Positions 7,008 to 14,185 of a stretch of DNA of 21,340 nucleotides are shown one piece after another. The notes under the pieces were generated by a model. The model was not told the DNA's origin, ran no database searches, and saw only the letters and a program-made list of their open reading frames with translations. The translations under genes were made by a program, and so were the position numbers. This stretch comes from a virus: IMG/VR virus record IMGVR_UViG_3300022665_001001, positions 1 through 21,340 of that record. The stretch is one strand, 5' to 3'. Positions within the stretch are counted from its first letter, which is position 1; every line of letters starts with the position of its first letter.

Positions 7008-7540
7008 CAGCTTCGCGCAGCCTCTTCCGTACGGCGTGCTTTGGCCTCGACGTCATCATGCATGGCAATAACTCGTTGGTGTTCAGCCTTGGCCTCCGCT
7101 ATTAGTATGTCAGCTTCCCTCATCTTTTCGCTCTCAACCTGTTCTCGTTGGCCCAGTTTAATCTCACGCGCATCTTGGTCGTTATTTCTTCTTAGCCACC
7201 CTCTCTCCTTCTCCACATCAAAAGCCTTAGCATGACTCCGAACTGTATCCGCATCCAGCTTCGCAGCCTCTTTCATCTCCTTAGATGCTTCTACCGCGTT
7301 CTCCAACTCCTCACGCGCCTTTCCCCGATCCTCCTGCGCCGCTGTGAGCGCCACTGTAAGCTTCTTTGCTTCTACAACCTGTGCTACAGCTTGTACATGT
7401 CGCTTAGTGGCCTTATCGCTCTCCTCTGTTGCAAGTGCCAATTCCGCGAGACGCTCTTTTACAGCCTCAGGATTGGTTATAAAAGCAAGCATACTCTCAA
7501 ACGTGGTATCCTTGGAGCGCTTATGCTTACTGAATTCCAT
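7007..7540 (-). CDS. Long coiled-coil protein
   Basis: The protein has 177 residues. The start follows an excellent AGGAGG site 5 bases upstream. After a short basic segment (MEFSKHKRSKD), almost the whole chain is charged and helical: NPEAVKERLAELALATEES, VEAKKLTVALTAAQEDRGKA, REELENAVEASKEMKEAAKL, IAEAKAEHQRVIAMHDDVEA. Heptad-like spacing of Ala, Leu and Val suggests a continuous coiled coil. It shares the structural operon with the beta-helix and cadherin-like genes, so it may be a stalk, a chaperone of fibre assembly or an internal virion protein. There are no catalytic motifs. Confidence 0.65.
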   Translation of the reverse strand: MEFSKHKRSKDTTFESMLAFITNPEAVKERLAELALATEESDKATKRHVQAVAQVVEAKKLTVALTAAQEDRGKAREELENAVEASKEMKEAAKLDADTVRSHAKAFDVEKERGWLRRNNDQDAREIKLGQREQVESEKMREADILIAEAKAEHQRVIAMHDDVEAKARRTEEAARS

Positions 7541-7549
7541 ATACGCCTC

Positions 7550-8257
7550 CTACGCCGCGATCGAGGAAGTGGCTTTCACTTTCCTACCCCGAAGTTTTAG
7601 CGCTTCTGCTTTATCTTCAACTGGCGACAGTTTCTCCTCTTCAGTCGAACCCCTAACCAGCGCCAGAATCTTCTCCCTCGTCTCGTTATCCAACACGGCC
7701 ATCTGAGCATGGAGCCCCGGATCAAGTGCCTTTAACAGTTTACTCTCACTATCACTCATAATCACAGCCGGTGTGATGGGGCCAGGTGGGAGATTGTATA
7801 GCTTACCGGGGATCTGAGCATTATCCATACTCAACTCCTGCGCCCCACCTACAGGCCGGAAGCGTTCCATATTCGCCGCATCGGGATCGTTATTCCCCGC
7901 GTTCAGCCTCAGCTTGATATGTTTCCACTCCTGGATCTTCTGCTGATTTCTCTTCTCCCAATTCATATGCTTGCTAACAGCACCCGGAGGATTTTTCCTC
8001 ATCTCCGCTTGGGTAGGCATACCTTCTTTAAGCTCTTCCTCAAGATCCTTCGCGCGCCTAACCTGCCAATCAACCTCGCTCCCCTCGAACATATGGGGGG
8101 CTTGCTCGTACATAGTTCGCTTGAGGGCGTTAAGCTGCTTCCTAGCCATACCTGGATCTTGCAACGAGGGCTGCGTCAGTTGCCCCTCAAGCCGCTGTAT
8201 CTCCGCCTCGGTCGCATCTACCTGATTAGGGCGCATTAGGTTTGGGATTTTATCCAC
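7550..8257 (-). CDS. Conserved phage virion-associated protein, GTG start
   Basis: The start is a GTG at 8257 preceded by GGAG at 7 bases; no upstream ATG in frame fits as well. The protein has 235 residues and is mostly helical and charged. It contains ATEAEIQRLEGQL, MARKQLNALKRTMYEQAP, the stretch SKHMNWEKRNQQKIQEWKHI, NDPDAANMERFRPVGG, and a tail rich in KAEALKLRGRKVK. I recall the block with HMxWEKRN and DPDxANxExxRP from environmental phages, where it is carried near capsid genes without a known function. It lies directly after the beta-helix gene with a 22-base gap. Confidence 0.6.
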   Translation of the reverse strand: MDKIPNLMRPNQVDATEAEIQRLEGQLTQPSLQDPGMARKQLNALKRTMYEQAPHMFEGSEVDWQVRRAKDLEEELKEGMPTQAEMRKNPPGAVSKHMNWEKRNQQKIQEWKHIKLRLNAGNNDPDAANMERFRPVGGAQELSMDNAQIPGKLYNLPPGPITPAVIMSDSESKLLKALDPGLHAQMAVLDNETREKILALVRGSTEEEKLSPVEDKAEALKLRGRKVKATSSIAA

Positions 8258-8279
8258 ATCTACTCTCCATTAAATCGTA

Positions 8280-9656
8280 TTAAGCGACTCTCACCGTCGC
8301 AGCGTCATTCGCAACATAGGTCATCACCCAGTCAACGTCACCCGTGCTGATCGCACTACCGTCAACCTGAATGGTCCCAGTTGGCACGAACCATTGCGTC
8401 GGCTTATCGGTGCCGTCCGCCGCATCATCTAGCGGCAGAAAGACGAGCCCAGCGGTAACGGGTGTCAAAACTCCACCTTCTCCGAGGAAATGGTACACTG
8501 TCCCTACCGCATCACCATTCGTCTCAACTGCTGTGCTCATAGCTACGGTAGCCGATGGTGAAGTAACAAGACATTCGAGTGTCTGGGTTGTGGCTTGAGC
8601 CTGGATGGCTGTAACCACAGTCCCGACCACGCTTAGAACATGAATTGTTCCGCCGGTAACTGTAAATAGCGCAACTGGAGTAGTGTTTACGCCGACAGCG
8701 TGCGCTACGATGGTGCGTACCATCGATGCATCCGACCCACCGATCCCCACAGCCTCGTCCCTCTGGAACGTGTTGCCGAGAATGAAACACCCATCGGCGA
8801 CGATGGACAACTCCGCGGAAGCTACGGCGCAGGATATATCATTATTGCGAATGACGCCGATGGTACCGGTTAGGAGTTCGATTGCCGGCTGTGCGTTCAA
8901 GCCACCCGCTAGCGGATCGCCATTCCACATCAGGTTGTTTTCGATGATAACCTTCTGCGATAGCGTTGTGTCACCACGGATACACGCGGTTGAATAGTCA
9001 CCAACGAAGGTGTTGTTTCGGATTGTGATCCCAATCACAGCGCCGTTCAACTCAATCGCAGCCACAGCAGCTTGAGCATCTGCGCTGAACACATTACCCT
9101 CGATCACACCCTCATCCGCACCCGCCTCCACGATTATCATGTCTGCAAATTCATCGGTGGAAGTCTCGGGATCGCCAAAGCGGCAATTGCGGATCGTGAA
9201 GCGATCGCCTGCCGCTTCAACGTTAATCGCATTAACCACCGCGTTTGTAGATGGGCGCATACGCAGGTTCTCTAGCGTCACGTTCGCCGCACCGATCACG
9301 AACTCACCTGCGGTGTTATCGTAGTCGAAGGTGGGGACATCCGTACCCGTACCTACACCGAGGACCGTCACACCTGCAACGTCAATATCCGCAGAGTCTA
9401 AAGCGCTAAAATTCTCATTATGCCCCGGCATGGCCACAATATAATCAGCATTATTCGCCGTACACTGCCCGACCGCGAAATCGACCGTGCTAAATGGTTT
9501 AGTCGGAGACGTACCGTGTGCGGTATCATCAGCACCCGTACCCGCTGCCGCTCCACTATCTACAAAGAAAACATTGCCTGTGGTGAAAATCGGGCCAGAG
9601 CCCAGAAGCGGTACGCCAAAACTAGTCACGCCATTTGGAAAATTTGTTAAACCCAT
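8280..9656 (-). CDS. Right-handed parallel beta-helix surface protein
   Basis: The protein has 458 residues; GGAG lies 8 bases before the ATG. After an entry segment containing NVFFVDSGAAAGTGADD and SPTKPFSTVDFAVGQC, residues about 110-300 show regular beta-helix turns: VTLENLRMRPSTNAV, FTIRNCRFGDPET, GVIEGNVFSADAQA, ITIRNNTFVGDYS, VIIENNLMWNGDP and GVIRNNDISC. The repeated I/V-x-N-N-x-F and Asn ladders are typical of pectate-lyase-like folds found in tailspikes and in environmental phage surface proteins. I see no clear catalytic acid pair, so depolymerase activity is not claimed. The C-terminal third is a beta-sandwich-like region. It follows the capsid genes, so it could be either a capsid decoration or a tail appendage. 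Confidence 0.75.
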   Translation of the reverse strand: MGLTNFPNGVTSFGVPLLGSGPIFTTGNVFFVDSGAAAGTGADDTAHGTSPTKPFSTVDFAVGQCTANNADYIVAMPGHNENFSALDSADIDVAGVTVLGVGTGTDVPTFDYDNTAGEFVIGAANVTLENLRMRPSTNAVVNAINVEAAGDRFTIRNCRFGDPETSTDEFADMIIVEAGADEGVIEGNVFSADAQAAVAAIELNGAVIGITIRNNTFVGDYSTACIRGDTTLSQKVIIENNLMWNGDPLAGGLNAQPAIELLTGTIGVIRNNDISCAVASAELSIVADGCFILGNTFQRDEAVGIGGSDASMVRTIVAHAVGVNTTPVALFTVTGGTIHVLSVVGTVVTAIQAQATTQTLECLVTSPSATVAMSTAVETNGDAVGTVYHFLGEGGVLTPVTAGLVFLPLDDAADGTDKPTQWFVPTGTIQVDGSAISTGDVDWVMTYVANDAATVRVA

Positions 9657-9718
9657 AATCTAAACTCCAATACAGGAACGCTATCGCGCCATGAGGAATC
9701 AAACCTCATCTTACCCAT
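9647..9718 (-). CDS. Possible tiny ORF, 23 residues
   Basis: The ATG at 9718 overlaps the TAA of the upstream gene (TAATG), and the frame ends in TAA just inside the beta-helix gene. A GAAGGA lies about 12 bases upstream, a little far. The product (MGKMRFDSSWRDSV at its start) has no recognisable feature. It occupies most of the 61-base gap, and the GGAG for the beta-helix gene lies inside it. It could equally be non-coding spacer. Confidence 0.25.
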   Translation of the reverse strand: MGKMRFDSSWRDSVPVLEFRLWV

Positions 9719-9915
9719 TAAAGACCAATATCCTTCGTATGCTGCTTAATCTTCGGAAACCCAAGCCTCCGGGGCACACTCGCCTTACCCGGAACGCCGG
9801 GCCAATTCGCGCTTTTCATATTGAGGGTGGGAGATGCAGGCGCAGTTCGTTTTGGGATTGGACCCGCTTTTCCATCCACTCCATCCAAATTACCGTGAAA
9901 TTTATTAGCCATCAT
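9718..9915 (-). CDS. Small basic Pro/Lys-rich protein
   Basis: The gene encodes 65 residues from the first ATG (9915) or 64 from the second (9912); it starts at a tandem ATGATG overlapping the previous stop. The chain contains NLDGVDGKAGPIPKRTAPAS and VPRRLGFPKIKQHTKD, with many Lys, Pro and Gly and no hydrophobic core, so it is probably disordered. It is the last of three basic short proteins following the major capsid gene. A role in binding DNA or a head component is possible, but nothing in the sequence decides this. Confidence 0.55.
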   Translation of the reverse strand: MMANKFHGNLDGVDGKAGPIPKRTAPASPTLNMKSANWPGVPGKASVPRRLGFPKIKQHTKDIGL

Positions 9916-10046
9916 TTAGCTCTCTTCTTAAACGCCCGCGGATTAGCCTTTTTCCGCGCCATAGGGTTAGCCCTCGCCAATCCCGTGAGAGCAGGCTTAC
10001 CCCGCTTAGGCTTCGCTCTCTTATGTGCTGCTGGATGTAATGCCAT
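9912..10046 (-). CDS. Small highly basic protein, 44 residues
   Basis: The ATG at 10046 overlaps the TAA of the gene before it (TAATG), and the TGA overlaps the tandem ATG of the next. The product includes HKRAKPKRGKPALTG, ARANPMARKKANPR and ends KKRAK. Almost a third of residues are Lys or Arg, with no acidic residues, so it should be disordered and bind nucleic acid or an acidic partner. It sits between two other basic peptides downstream of the major capsid gene. Function unknown. Confidence 0.6.
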   Translation of the reverse strand: MALHPAAHKRAKPKRGKPALTGLARANPMARKKANPRAFKKRAK

Positions 10047-10228
10047 TACTTCTTTCGCTTTCTAAATGGAGTTCTACCCTTCCTCCTAGGTTTTGGATTA
10101 GGAGAAAATGGGCTTTTCCGTTTCTTTTTTGGAAACCCAAACAATCCTCTAAGTCTCTCTTGTAAACTTTGGTGCTTTGGCTCATCTTCCCTATGACGAT
10201 GTAGTTTCCTTTTGCGAGAAACCGCCAC
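10046..10228 (-). CDS. Small highly basic protein, GTG start
   Basis: The start is a GTG at 10228 that overlaps the TAG of the major capsid gene (TAGTG), with AGG 7 bases upstream, so it is probably coupled to capsid translation. The 60 residues include SRKRKLHRHREDEPKHQ, FGFPKKKRKSPF and PRRKGRTPFRKRKK, an extremely Arg/Lys-rich and Pro-containing chain. Comparable small basic proteins in phage heads can compact DNA, but this is inference. An A-rich stretch in the codons gives a hairpin-like sequence near 10110 that is better explained by the protein composition. Confidence 0.65.
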   Translation of the reverse strand: MAVSRKRKLHRHREDEPKHQSLQERLRGLFGFPKKKRKSPFSPNPKPRRKGRTPFRKRKK

Positions 10229-11145
10229 TAGCTAACCTGATGCCCCATCGTCCAGCGCCAATCCGTATGCGCCAATGCATACCGCACATACCCCCTCCAC
10301 TTTGCGATCAGCGTATCAATATCCTCCGCCATCGCAAATTCCATTGGGATACGATCGGTCCAGAACACCATATCCGTTCGCAGGCCGGAGTCGGAGAGCC
10401 ACCAGTTATTCACATCGAGAAGGTAGTTCCACTCCTTGATCGTATAAACGCCATTATGAACATTCCGGTTGTTATTAGCCGTATCCAGCTTGCCCATTGA
10501 GCTAACGATCTCAAAGGCTTCCTCAAACAAGTCCGGGGGGATCGCGATCTCATTTGGCACAACGTTGATCCGCTCTGCCTGATCGCCTCGGAAACCCCTC
10601 ATCTGAATTCGCGCAGTTGAGACCGCGGTTGCGGAGAGTGCAGCCGTACCGAGATTGTCAAACCCCGTAGCGGTAGACGCGCCCGAGTTTGTAGTGTGGC
10701 TATTAGAGCAAAGCGGCACACCCTCGCTATTAACATAAAAGAGCGTATCAACACTGAACGCATTATTGAACAGTCTCGCCCCATGCGTTTCTCTCGTTCG
10801 CGCTCCACTCGTCGCTAGACTCTTCGGGCGTTGATCCATGATATTATACTGATCATCATCAAACAACTTCCTCTCCACCTGAATACCATTCGTCCATTCA
10901 AGCGGAGTTGCAGTCGTATCAAACCCCTGAGCCGAAGTCTGGTAATCAACCGTGCCTGTAAACTGTGTCCAATCTGGCAGCGTTCCCACCTGGCTCCATC
11001 TCATATCCTCTCGGTTATTCGTTGGAACGAAGGTGAAAAACTCACCCAGCATCGAATCTAGCTGCGGGTAAGTCTCGAAAAAGATTTTCTGGAATCTCGG
11101 ATCCAGCAAATCCCCAAAGTTGGTTGAAATATGTGGTGTTGGCAT
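10228..11145 (-). CDS. Major capsid protein, HK97-like fold (Mu gpT-related type)
   Basis: The protein has 305 residues; a GGAAGG lies about 10 bases before the ATG. The N-terminus reads FGDLLDPRFQKIFFETYPQL, followed by FVPTNNREDMRWSQVGTLPD, then VERKLFDDDQYNIMDQRPKS. The central CSNSHTT, GFDNLGTAALSATAVSTAR and MRGFRGDQAERINVVPNEIA, then IPPDLFEEAFEIVSS, are the sequence of motifs seen in capsid proteins of the Mu gpT-like group. The last part contains NNWWLSD, AKWRGYVRYALAHTDWRW. It lies after the scaffold-like and decoration-like genes, which is the usual order. Length is typical. The chain should be the hexon/penton subunit of the head. Confidence 0.9.
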   Translation of the reverse strand: MPTPHISTNFGDLLDPRFQKIFFETYPQLDSMLGEFFTFVPTNNREDMRWSQVGTLPDWTQFTGTVDYQTSAQGFDTTATPLEWTNGIQVERKLFDDDQYNIMDQRPKSLATSGARTRETHGARLFNNAFSVDTLFYVNSEGVPLCSNSHTTNSGASTATGFDNLGTAALSATAVSTARIQMRGFRGDQAERINVVPNEIAIPPDLFEEAFEIVSSMGKLDTANNNRNVHNGVYTIKEWNYLLDVNNWWLSDSGLRTDMVFWTDRIPMEFAMAEDIDTLIAKWRGYVRYALAHTDWRWTMGHQVS

Positions 11146-11166
11146 CTTAAATAATCCTTCCTAAAA

Positions 11167-11880
11167 TTACGTGGCCTGACCTAGCTTCGGGTCATCCCAT
11201 AGCCAATATACGAAACTCTTGAGCGTGCCTTCGCTAGAGATATCTAGCAGATCGGTGTCAATAACCTTCACAGCACCCCCCGTACCCACCGCGATCGAGG
11301 CGTCTACCTCATCTAAGTTCGTGGTAAGCTGGAGCACCATCGCGTCGGTCCAAGTCCAATGTGCGGAGCGGAGGAAGATATCCCCAACCGCAATGGCATT
11401 ATCGAAGGGCACATTGATAGTAGCTGTCGTACCACTCGTAGCGGTAATCTTCCGCTTCTGCGCTACATTCGAGCCACTAAAGCCCCAAGCCACGCCTTCA
11501 TCGAATTCCGGGGAATTCCATGCCGTACCCGTCTCAATCGTAATACCACCAGCATTTGCAACCGTGACTGTCTGCTGCGCGAGCGCCGTACCCGCAGTAG
11601 CGCCACCACTCAATCTCCCCTTTACAATCGCATCGGGGTTGATGATGACACTCACTAACCGTTCCGCGCTATTCGCACCCGTACCTTGTGTGGTGCTAAA
11701 TGTAGCGGTATCAAGTGTCACACCTACCACATCTGCGAATGTGCCAGTGCTAACCAGCGCAATCCCCGGATCATTCGCCGCAACGTCCGTAGCCGGCACG
11801 CCAGCGGTAGCGAAATCCTCCTGAACCTGGATTCTCTTAATCACGGGAGTTCCACCCCCAAGCAATCCTGAAATAATCAT
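11167..11880 (-). CDS. Putative capsid decoration/head protein
   Basis: The protein has 237 residues; AAAGGTG lies 7 bases before the ATG, which overlaps the previous stop (ATGA). The chain is rich in Ala, Gly, Thr and Val, with alternating strands: VIKRIQVQEDFATAGVP, TGTFADVVGVTLDTATFST, RLVSVIINPDAIVKGRL, VAQKRKITATSGTTATINVP. It lies immediately before the major capsid gene, where decoration proteins or capsid-stabilising proteins commonly sit. The SPEFDEG and RSAHWTWTDAMVLQL parts hint at a second domain. The role is inferred from position and composition; no specific family motif is visible. Confidence 0.6.
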   Translation of the reverse strand: MIISGLLGGGTPVIKRIQVQEDFATAGVPATDVAANDPGIALVSTGTFADVVGVTLDTATFSTTQGTGANSAERLVSVIINPDAIVKGRLSGGATAGTALAQQTVTVANAGGITIETGTAWNSPEFDEGVAWGFSGSNVAQKRKITATSGTTATINVPFDNAIAVGDIFLRSAHWTWTDAMVLQLTTNLDEVDASIAVGTGGAVKVIDTDLLDISSEGTLKSFVYWLWDDPKLGQAT

Positions 11881-12149
11881 CCTAAATCACCTTTCAAAAA
11901 TAATTGCCCTTGACAAAACGTTCCACAGCCATCGCAGTTTGCCATCACGAACCTCTGCCCCGGCCATAGCTCTCTAGGCGCGTATCCCGCCCGTCTCCAA
12001 TTCCACTTTCGCGAACATCTATCGCAAAGCGTGATCGCCTTCCCAAGCGCAGAGAGATCACTAACATGACCCCCCGCTAGGCGCCCGGAAGGCGGGCCTC
12101 CTGCCACACCCGCCGCGACAGACGCTCCCAACCTGCGTAGGAGATTCAC
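11877..12149 (-). CDS. Zinc-ribbon-like small protein, GTG start
   Basis: The 90-residue frame begins with a GTG that overlaps the scaffold gene stop (GTGA), and its own stop overlaps the next ATG. Cysteines C42 and C45 (LCDRC) and C72 and C75 (NCDGC, with C79 following) form the two CxxC knuckles of a zinc ribbon. Between them lies a basic stretch, SRKWNWRRAGYAPRELWPGQ. The N-terminus is Gly/Ala-rich. Zinc-ribbon proteins in capsid operons may bind nucleic acid or assist in head assembly, but the function of this one is unknown. Confidence 0.6.
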   Translation of the reverse strand: MNLLRRLGASVAAGVAGGPPSGRLAGGHVSDLSALGKAITLCDRCSRKWNWRRAGYAPRELWPGQRFVMANCDGCGTFCQGQLFLKGDLG

Positions 12150-12874
12150 GCTGCTTCACGCTTCCAACTACGCTCTTTCCAAACGGCATCCCAATCCTTA
12201 TACGCCCCTACACGGATGCCATTCTCGTAAAACGCTCTCTCCCTCACCGTCAACTCCTTGCCCTTATCAAGCTTCTGCCCACCACTGTCACCGCCTGCAC
12301 CTCCAGTTTCCATATGTGTGTCGTGCTGCGCGGGCTTAGTGGTTTGCATCTGCTCAACAGGGCCATACAGCCCTCTCAAGACCGCTAGGAGCGTAGTATC
12401 ATTATCCGCCATTCCCAAGTTGTTAACATAATGCGCATACTCCCCAAACACCTTCACATTCGCTGGAGAGCCCTCTTTAACAATCTCCGGATTAGCCACC
12501 TCATATTCCGAGATCGCACCGCGGCGAGCCGTCTGTTGGGATTGCACGGTAATCCCCGCGGCGATCTGCTCATCTATATGCGTCTCTTGCTGGCGATCCC
12601 AGATCGCATCGGCGGATGGCTGATCAATCTCTCCAGCCTCAACCGAAGCCGCCAACTCTTGACGCGAATATGACTTCTCCTTCAATTTCTTCGTTTCGAG
12701 GGCGGTGACTTTCTCGTTCAGAGCGTGAACTCGCCCTAACACATCGTCCAGCCGCCCCCGTGGAACCCACGAGCCATCGGCAGGTGGGGTGAAATTGGTG
12801 TTATCGGAAGGATGATCTCCGGAGGAAGCGTCAGAACTGCCGCTCTGCTCACCCCCTGCATTATCGTCCTGCAT
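12146..12874 (-). CDS. Putative capsid scaffolding protein
   Basis: The protein has 242 residues. It is the first gene after the promoter, with GAGGAG 8 bases before the ATG. Residues 1-36 are acidic and disordered (Ser, Gly, Asp; many Asn and Pro). Residues about 42-68 (LDDVLGRVHALNEKVTALET plus a Lys-rich continuation) form a coiled coil. The middle is Gln/Glu/Ala-rich helix, and the last 15 residues (DWDAVWKERSWKREAA) form an amphipathic basic helix of the kind scaffolds use to hold capsid subunits. Position just before the decoration and capsid genes supports this role. No protease motif is present. Identification is by architecture and position. Confidence 0.65.
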   Translation of the reverse strand: MQDDNAGGEQSGSSDASSGDHPSDNTNFTPPADGSWVPRGRLDDVLGRVHALNEKVTALETKKLKEKSYSRQELAASVEAGEIDQPSADAIWDRQQETHIDEQIAAGITVQSQQTARRGAISEYEVANPEIVKEGSPANVKVFGEYAHYVNNLGMADNDTTLLAVLRGLYGPVEQMQTTKPAQHDTHMETGGAGGDSGGQKLDKGKELTVRERAFYENGIRVGAYKDWDAVWKERSWKREAA

Positions 12875-12941
12875 CCGCTATACTCCTCAGATTGGCTCTG
12901 GATAGCCCCCGCTGACGAGACGGGGTTACGTCATATGACAG

Positions 12942-12975
12942 TCTGCTATATAGCAGAACATTACGTGAATGTCAA
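12942..12975 (-). promoter_or_regulatory. Sigma70-like promoter with palindromic operator over the -10 box
   Basis: On the minus strand TTGACA (12970-12975) is followed by a 17-base spacer and TATATA (12947-12952). Both boxes and the spacing are at or near the sigma70 ideal. The -10 box sits at the centre of a perfect 16-base palindrome, TCTGCTATATAGCAGA (12942-12957), a likely repressor or activator binding site. The site lies between the upstream terminator and the scaffold gene, leaving about 65 bases of leader. It should drive the capsid operon. Confidence 0.8.
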
Positions 12976-13004
12976 GGGTACAGATTGGGAACATTTTGGG
13001 CAGG

Positions 13005-13031
13005 AAAAAGCCCCGCTTTTACACGGGGCTT
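13005..13031 (-). terminator. Rho-independent terminator after the packaging/accessory genes
   Basis: On the minus strand the stem AAGCCCCG (13024-13031) pairs with CGGGGCTT (13008-13015) across an 8-base loop and is followed by further T (13005-13007), giving a T-run of five counting the stem end. The stem has eight perfect pairs, six of them in a G/C block. It stands 39 bases after the stop of the 64-residue gene and just before the promoter of the capsid operon, so it separates two transcription units. Confidence 0.85.
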
Positions 13032-13069
13032 CGCATTATGTAGAAGTCAGTTGATTGCTAGATGGGGCA

Positions 13070-13264
13070 TCACCGCCTAAGCTGATCTATTTTCCACGTT
13101 AGCACATCGTGAGCCATAGCGTAGTATTCATCTTTTATCAAATCCACTGTGACTCCCCAATCATCCCATCGTCCCCAATAATCTGGTTCTTCGCTTTTCA
13201 TACACCAATCCTTATGCGCTTCATAGAGTGCTTTAGCGCAGGCTTCTGGGGCTTTTTTTCTCAT
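13070..13264 (-). CDS. Small hypothetical protein, 64 residues
   Basis: The ATG overlaps the TGA of the gene before it (ATGA). The product starts MRKKAPEACAKALYEAHKDW and continues with a Trp/Asp-rich segment (EEPDYWGRWDDWGVTVDLI), ending with a helix that closes on DQLRR. It contains two Cys but no paired zinc motif. It is the last gene before the intrinsic terminator, so it ends the packaging transcription unit. I do not recognise a family. Confidence 0.6.
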   Translation of the reverse strand: MRKKAPEACAKALYEAHKDWCMKSEEPDYWGRWDDWGVTVDLIKDEYYAMAHDVLTWKIDQLRR

Positions 13265-13662
13265 TCCTCCTCATCCTTCATCATATCCACCTTCAACTCC
13301 CTCGCCATCTTCCCCGCCTCGATGATCGCTTTTGGAAGTTCCAACGCCCACTCAAGTGTTCTTTGCTGCCCAGTATTGAACGCCGCGGCGAGTTTTGCCT
13401 TCATCACATCATCAACATTCACCACATCAAGCCGGAAGATGTATTCGGTATTCTTAATAAGCTCCTCGGTAACTCGCTCTCCTGCTGCTTGTACGTAAGT
13501 CAGATACTTATCCCATGTTGGGATGGAGGTTAGAGCCTTCATATCCAAAGAGGCTTGAAGGGCGATGTTGAGCTTCGCGACTTGCGCTTTTTTATCCTCT
13601 ACGGATAGCTTACCCGTCTCTGCCTCAACCCGCTTCTTGTGTTCATCGAATGTTTCTGGCAT
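13261..13662 (-). CDS. Hypothetical helical protein between the Tat-signal gene and the terminator
   Basis: I select the ATG at 13662 (133 residues), which overlaps the preceding TGA and has GGAG 7 bases upstream; a longer frame would need a TTG. The chain is helical and charged: FDEHKKRVEAETGKLSVEDK, VAKLNIALQASLDMK, TWDKYLTYVQAAGERVTEEL, KAKLAAAFNTGQQRTLEWAL, closing with an acidic KDEEE. Coupling with both neighbours indicates a shared mRNA. Helical gene products between portal and capsid genes may act in head assembly, but I have no motif to support a specific role. Confidence 0.6.
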   Translation of the reverse strand: MPETFDEHKKRVEAETGKLSVEDKKAQVAKLNIALQASLDMKALTSIPTWDKYLTYVQAAGERVTEELIKNTEYIFRLDVVNVDDVMKAKLAAAFNTGQQRTLEWALELPKAIIEAGKMARELKVDMMKDEEE

Positions 13663-14183
13663 CAAACTTCTCCGGCTTCAAGTTGCGGCTCATCCGATAA
13701 GAGTAACCTACAATATCCTCTATACGTAATTGGAGGTGGGCTTACACTACTAATTTCCGATTGAGATAGTTCTGGCTTAATCCTAAAGTAAACTCTAAAC
13801 TGACTCTTATCCTTCCCATCAGTTACCCTATGTTCGTACATGTTGAAGGATAGTTCAAACATTCTCCATACGCTAGAAGGAGAACTAAGGCCAGTCATAA
13901 GATGCGGATAATAGACTGAGTTTGGAGCTGAGAACATAAAAGTATTCTCCGGGAAATGGTAACGATATGGGTCCAAAAGCTCCACATACTCCTCTCCTGT
14001 AACCGCATATATATTGTAAGTAGTTGGGCCTTCTCGATATTTACCTACAATCCAGTCGTATGCGTCAATCTCACTTTCAATCACGATAGGCTTAGAAGAT
14101 TTGGGGATCTTAGCGTAGGCCATTAGAGGCAAACTGCCAATAGCCGCCATTAGTCCACCTGTCAACACTTTACGTCTGTTCAT
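13662..14183 (-). CDS. Tat-signal-bearing exported protein, unknown function
   Basis: Tandem ATGs overlap the portal stop. I choose the ATG at 14183, because the AGGAG lies 7 bases upstream. The protein has 173 residues. Residues 1-24 form a signal peptide: MNRRKVLTGG has the twin arginine (R3, R4), residues 11-21 are hydrophobic, and AYA before K25 fits a signal peptidase site. This looks like a Tat signal (R-R-x-V-L), although the motif deviates from the strict consensus and Sec use is possible. The mature part contains EIDAYDWIVGKYREGP, YNIYAVTGEEYVELLDPYRY and WRMFELSFNMYEHRV; only one Cys is visible. The gene seems richer in A/T than the portal gene beside it, which suggests separate acquisition. 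No family is recognised. Confidence 0.65.
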   Translation of the reverse strand: MNRRKVLTGGLMAAIGSLPLMAYAKIPKSSKPIVIESEIDAYDWIVGKYREGPTTYNIYAVTGEEYVELLDPYRYHFPENTFMFSAPNSVYYPHLMTGLSSPSSVWRMFELSFNMYEHRVTDGKDKSQFRVYFRIKPELSQSEISSVSPPPITYRGYCRLLLSDEPQLEAGEV

Positions 14184-14185
14184 CA

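Noticed and set aside
8280-9656. Polysaccharide-degrading tailspike enzyme
   Set aside because: The beta-helix fold is clear, but no convincing catalytic acid residues could be identified and its position next to the capsid genes also fits a decoration role.
10100-10140. Hairpin GGGTTTCC...GGAAAAGCCC with A-rich stretch resembling a terminator
   Set aside because: It lies inside the basic 60-residue gene and is explained by Lys, Gly, Phe and Pro codons; no T-run follows on the minus strand.
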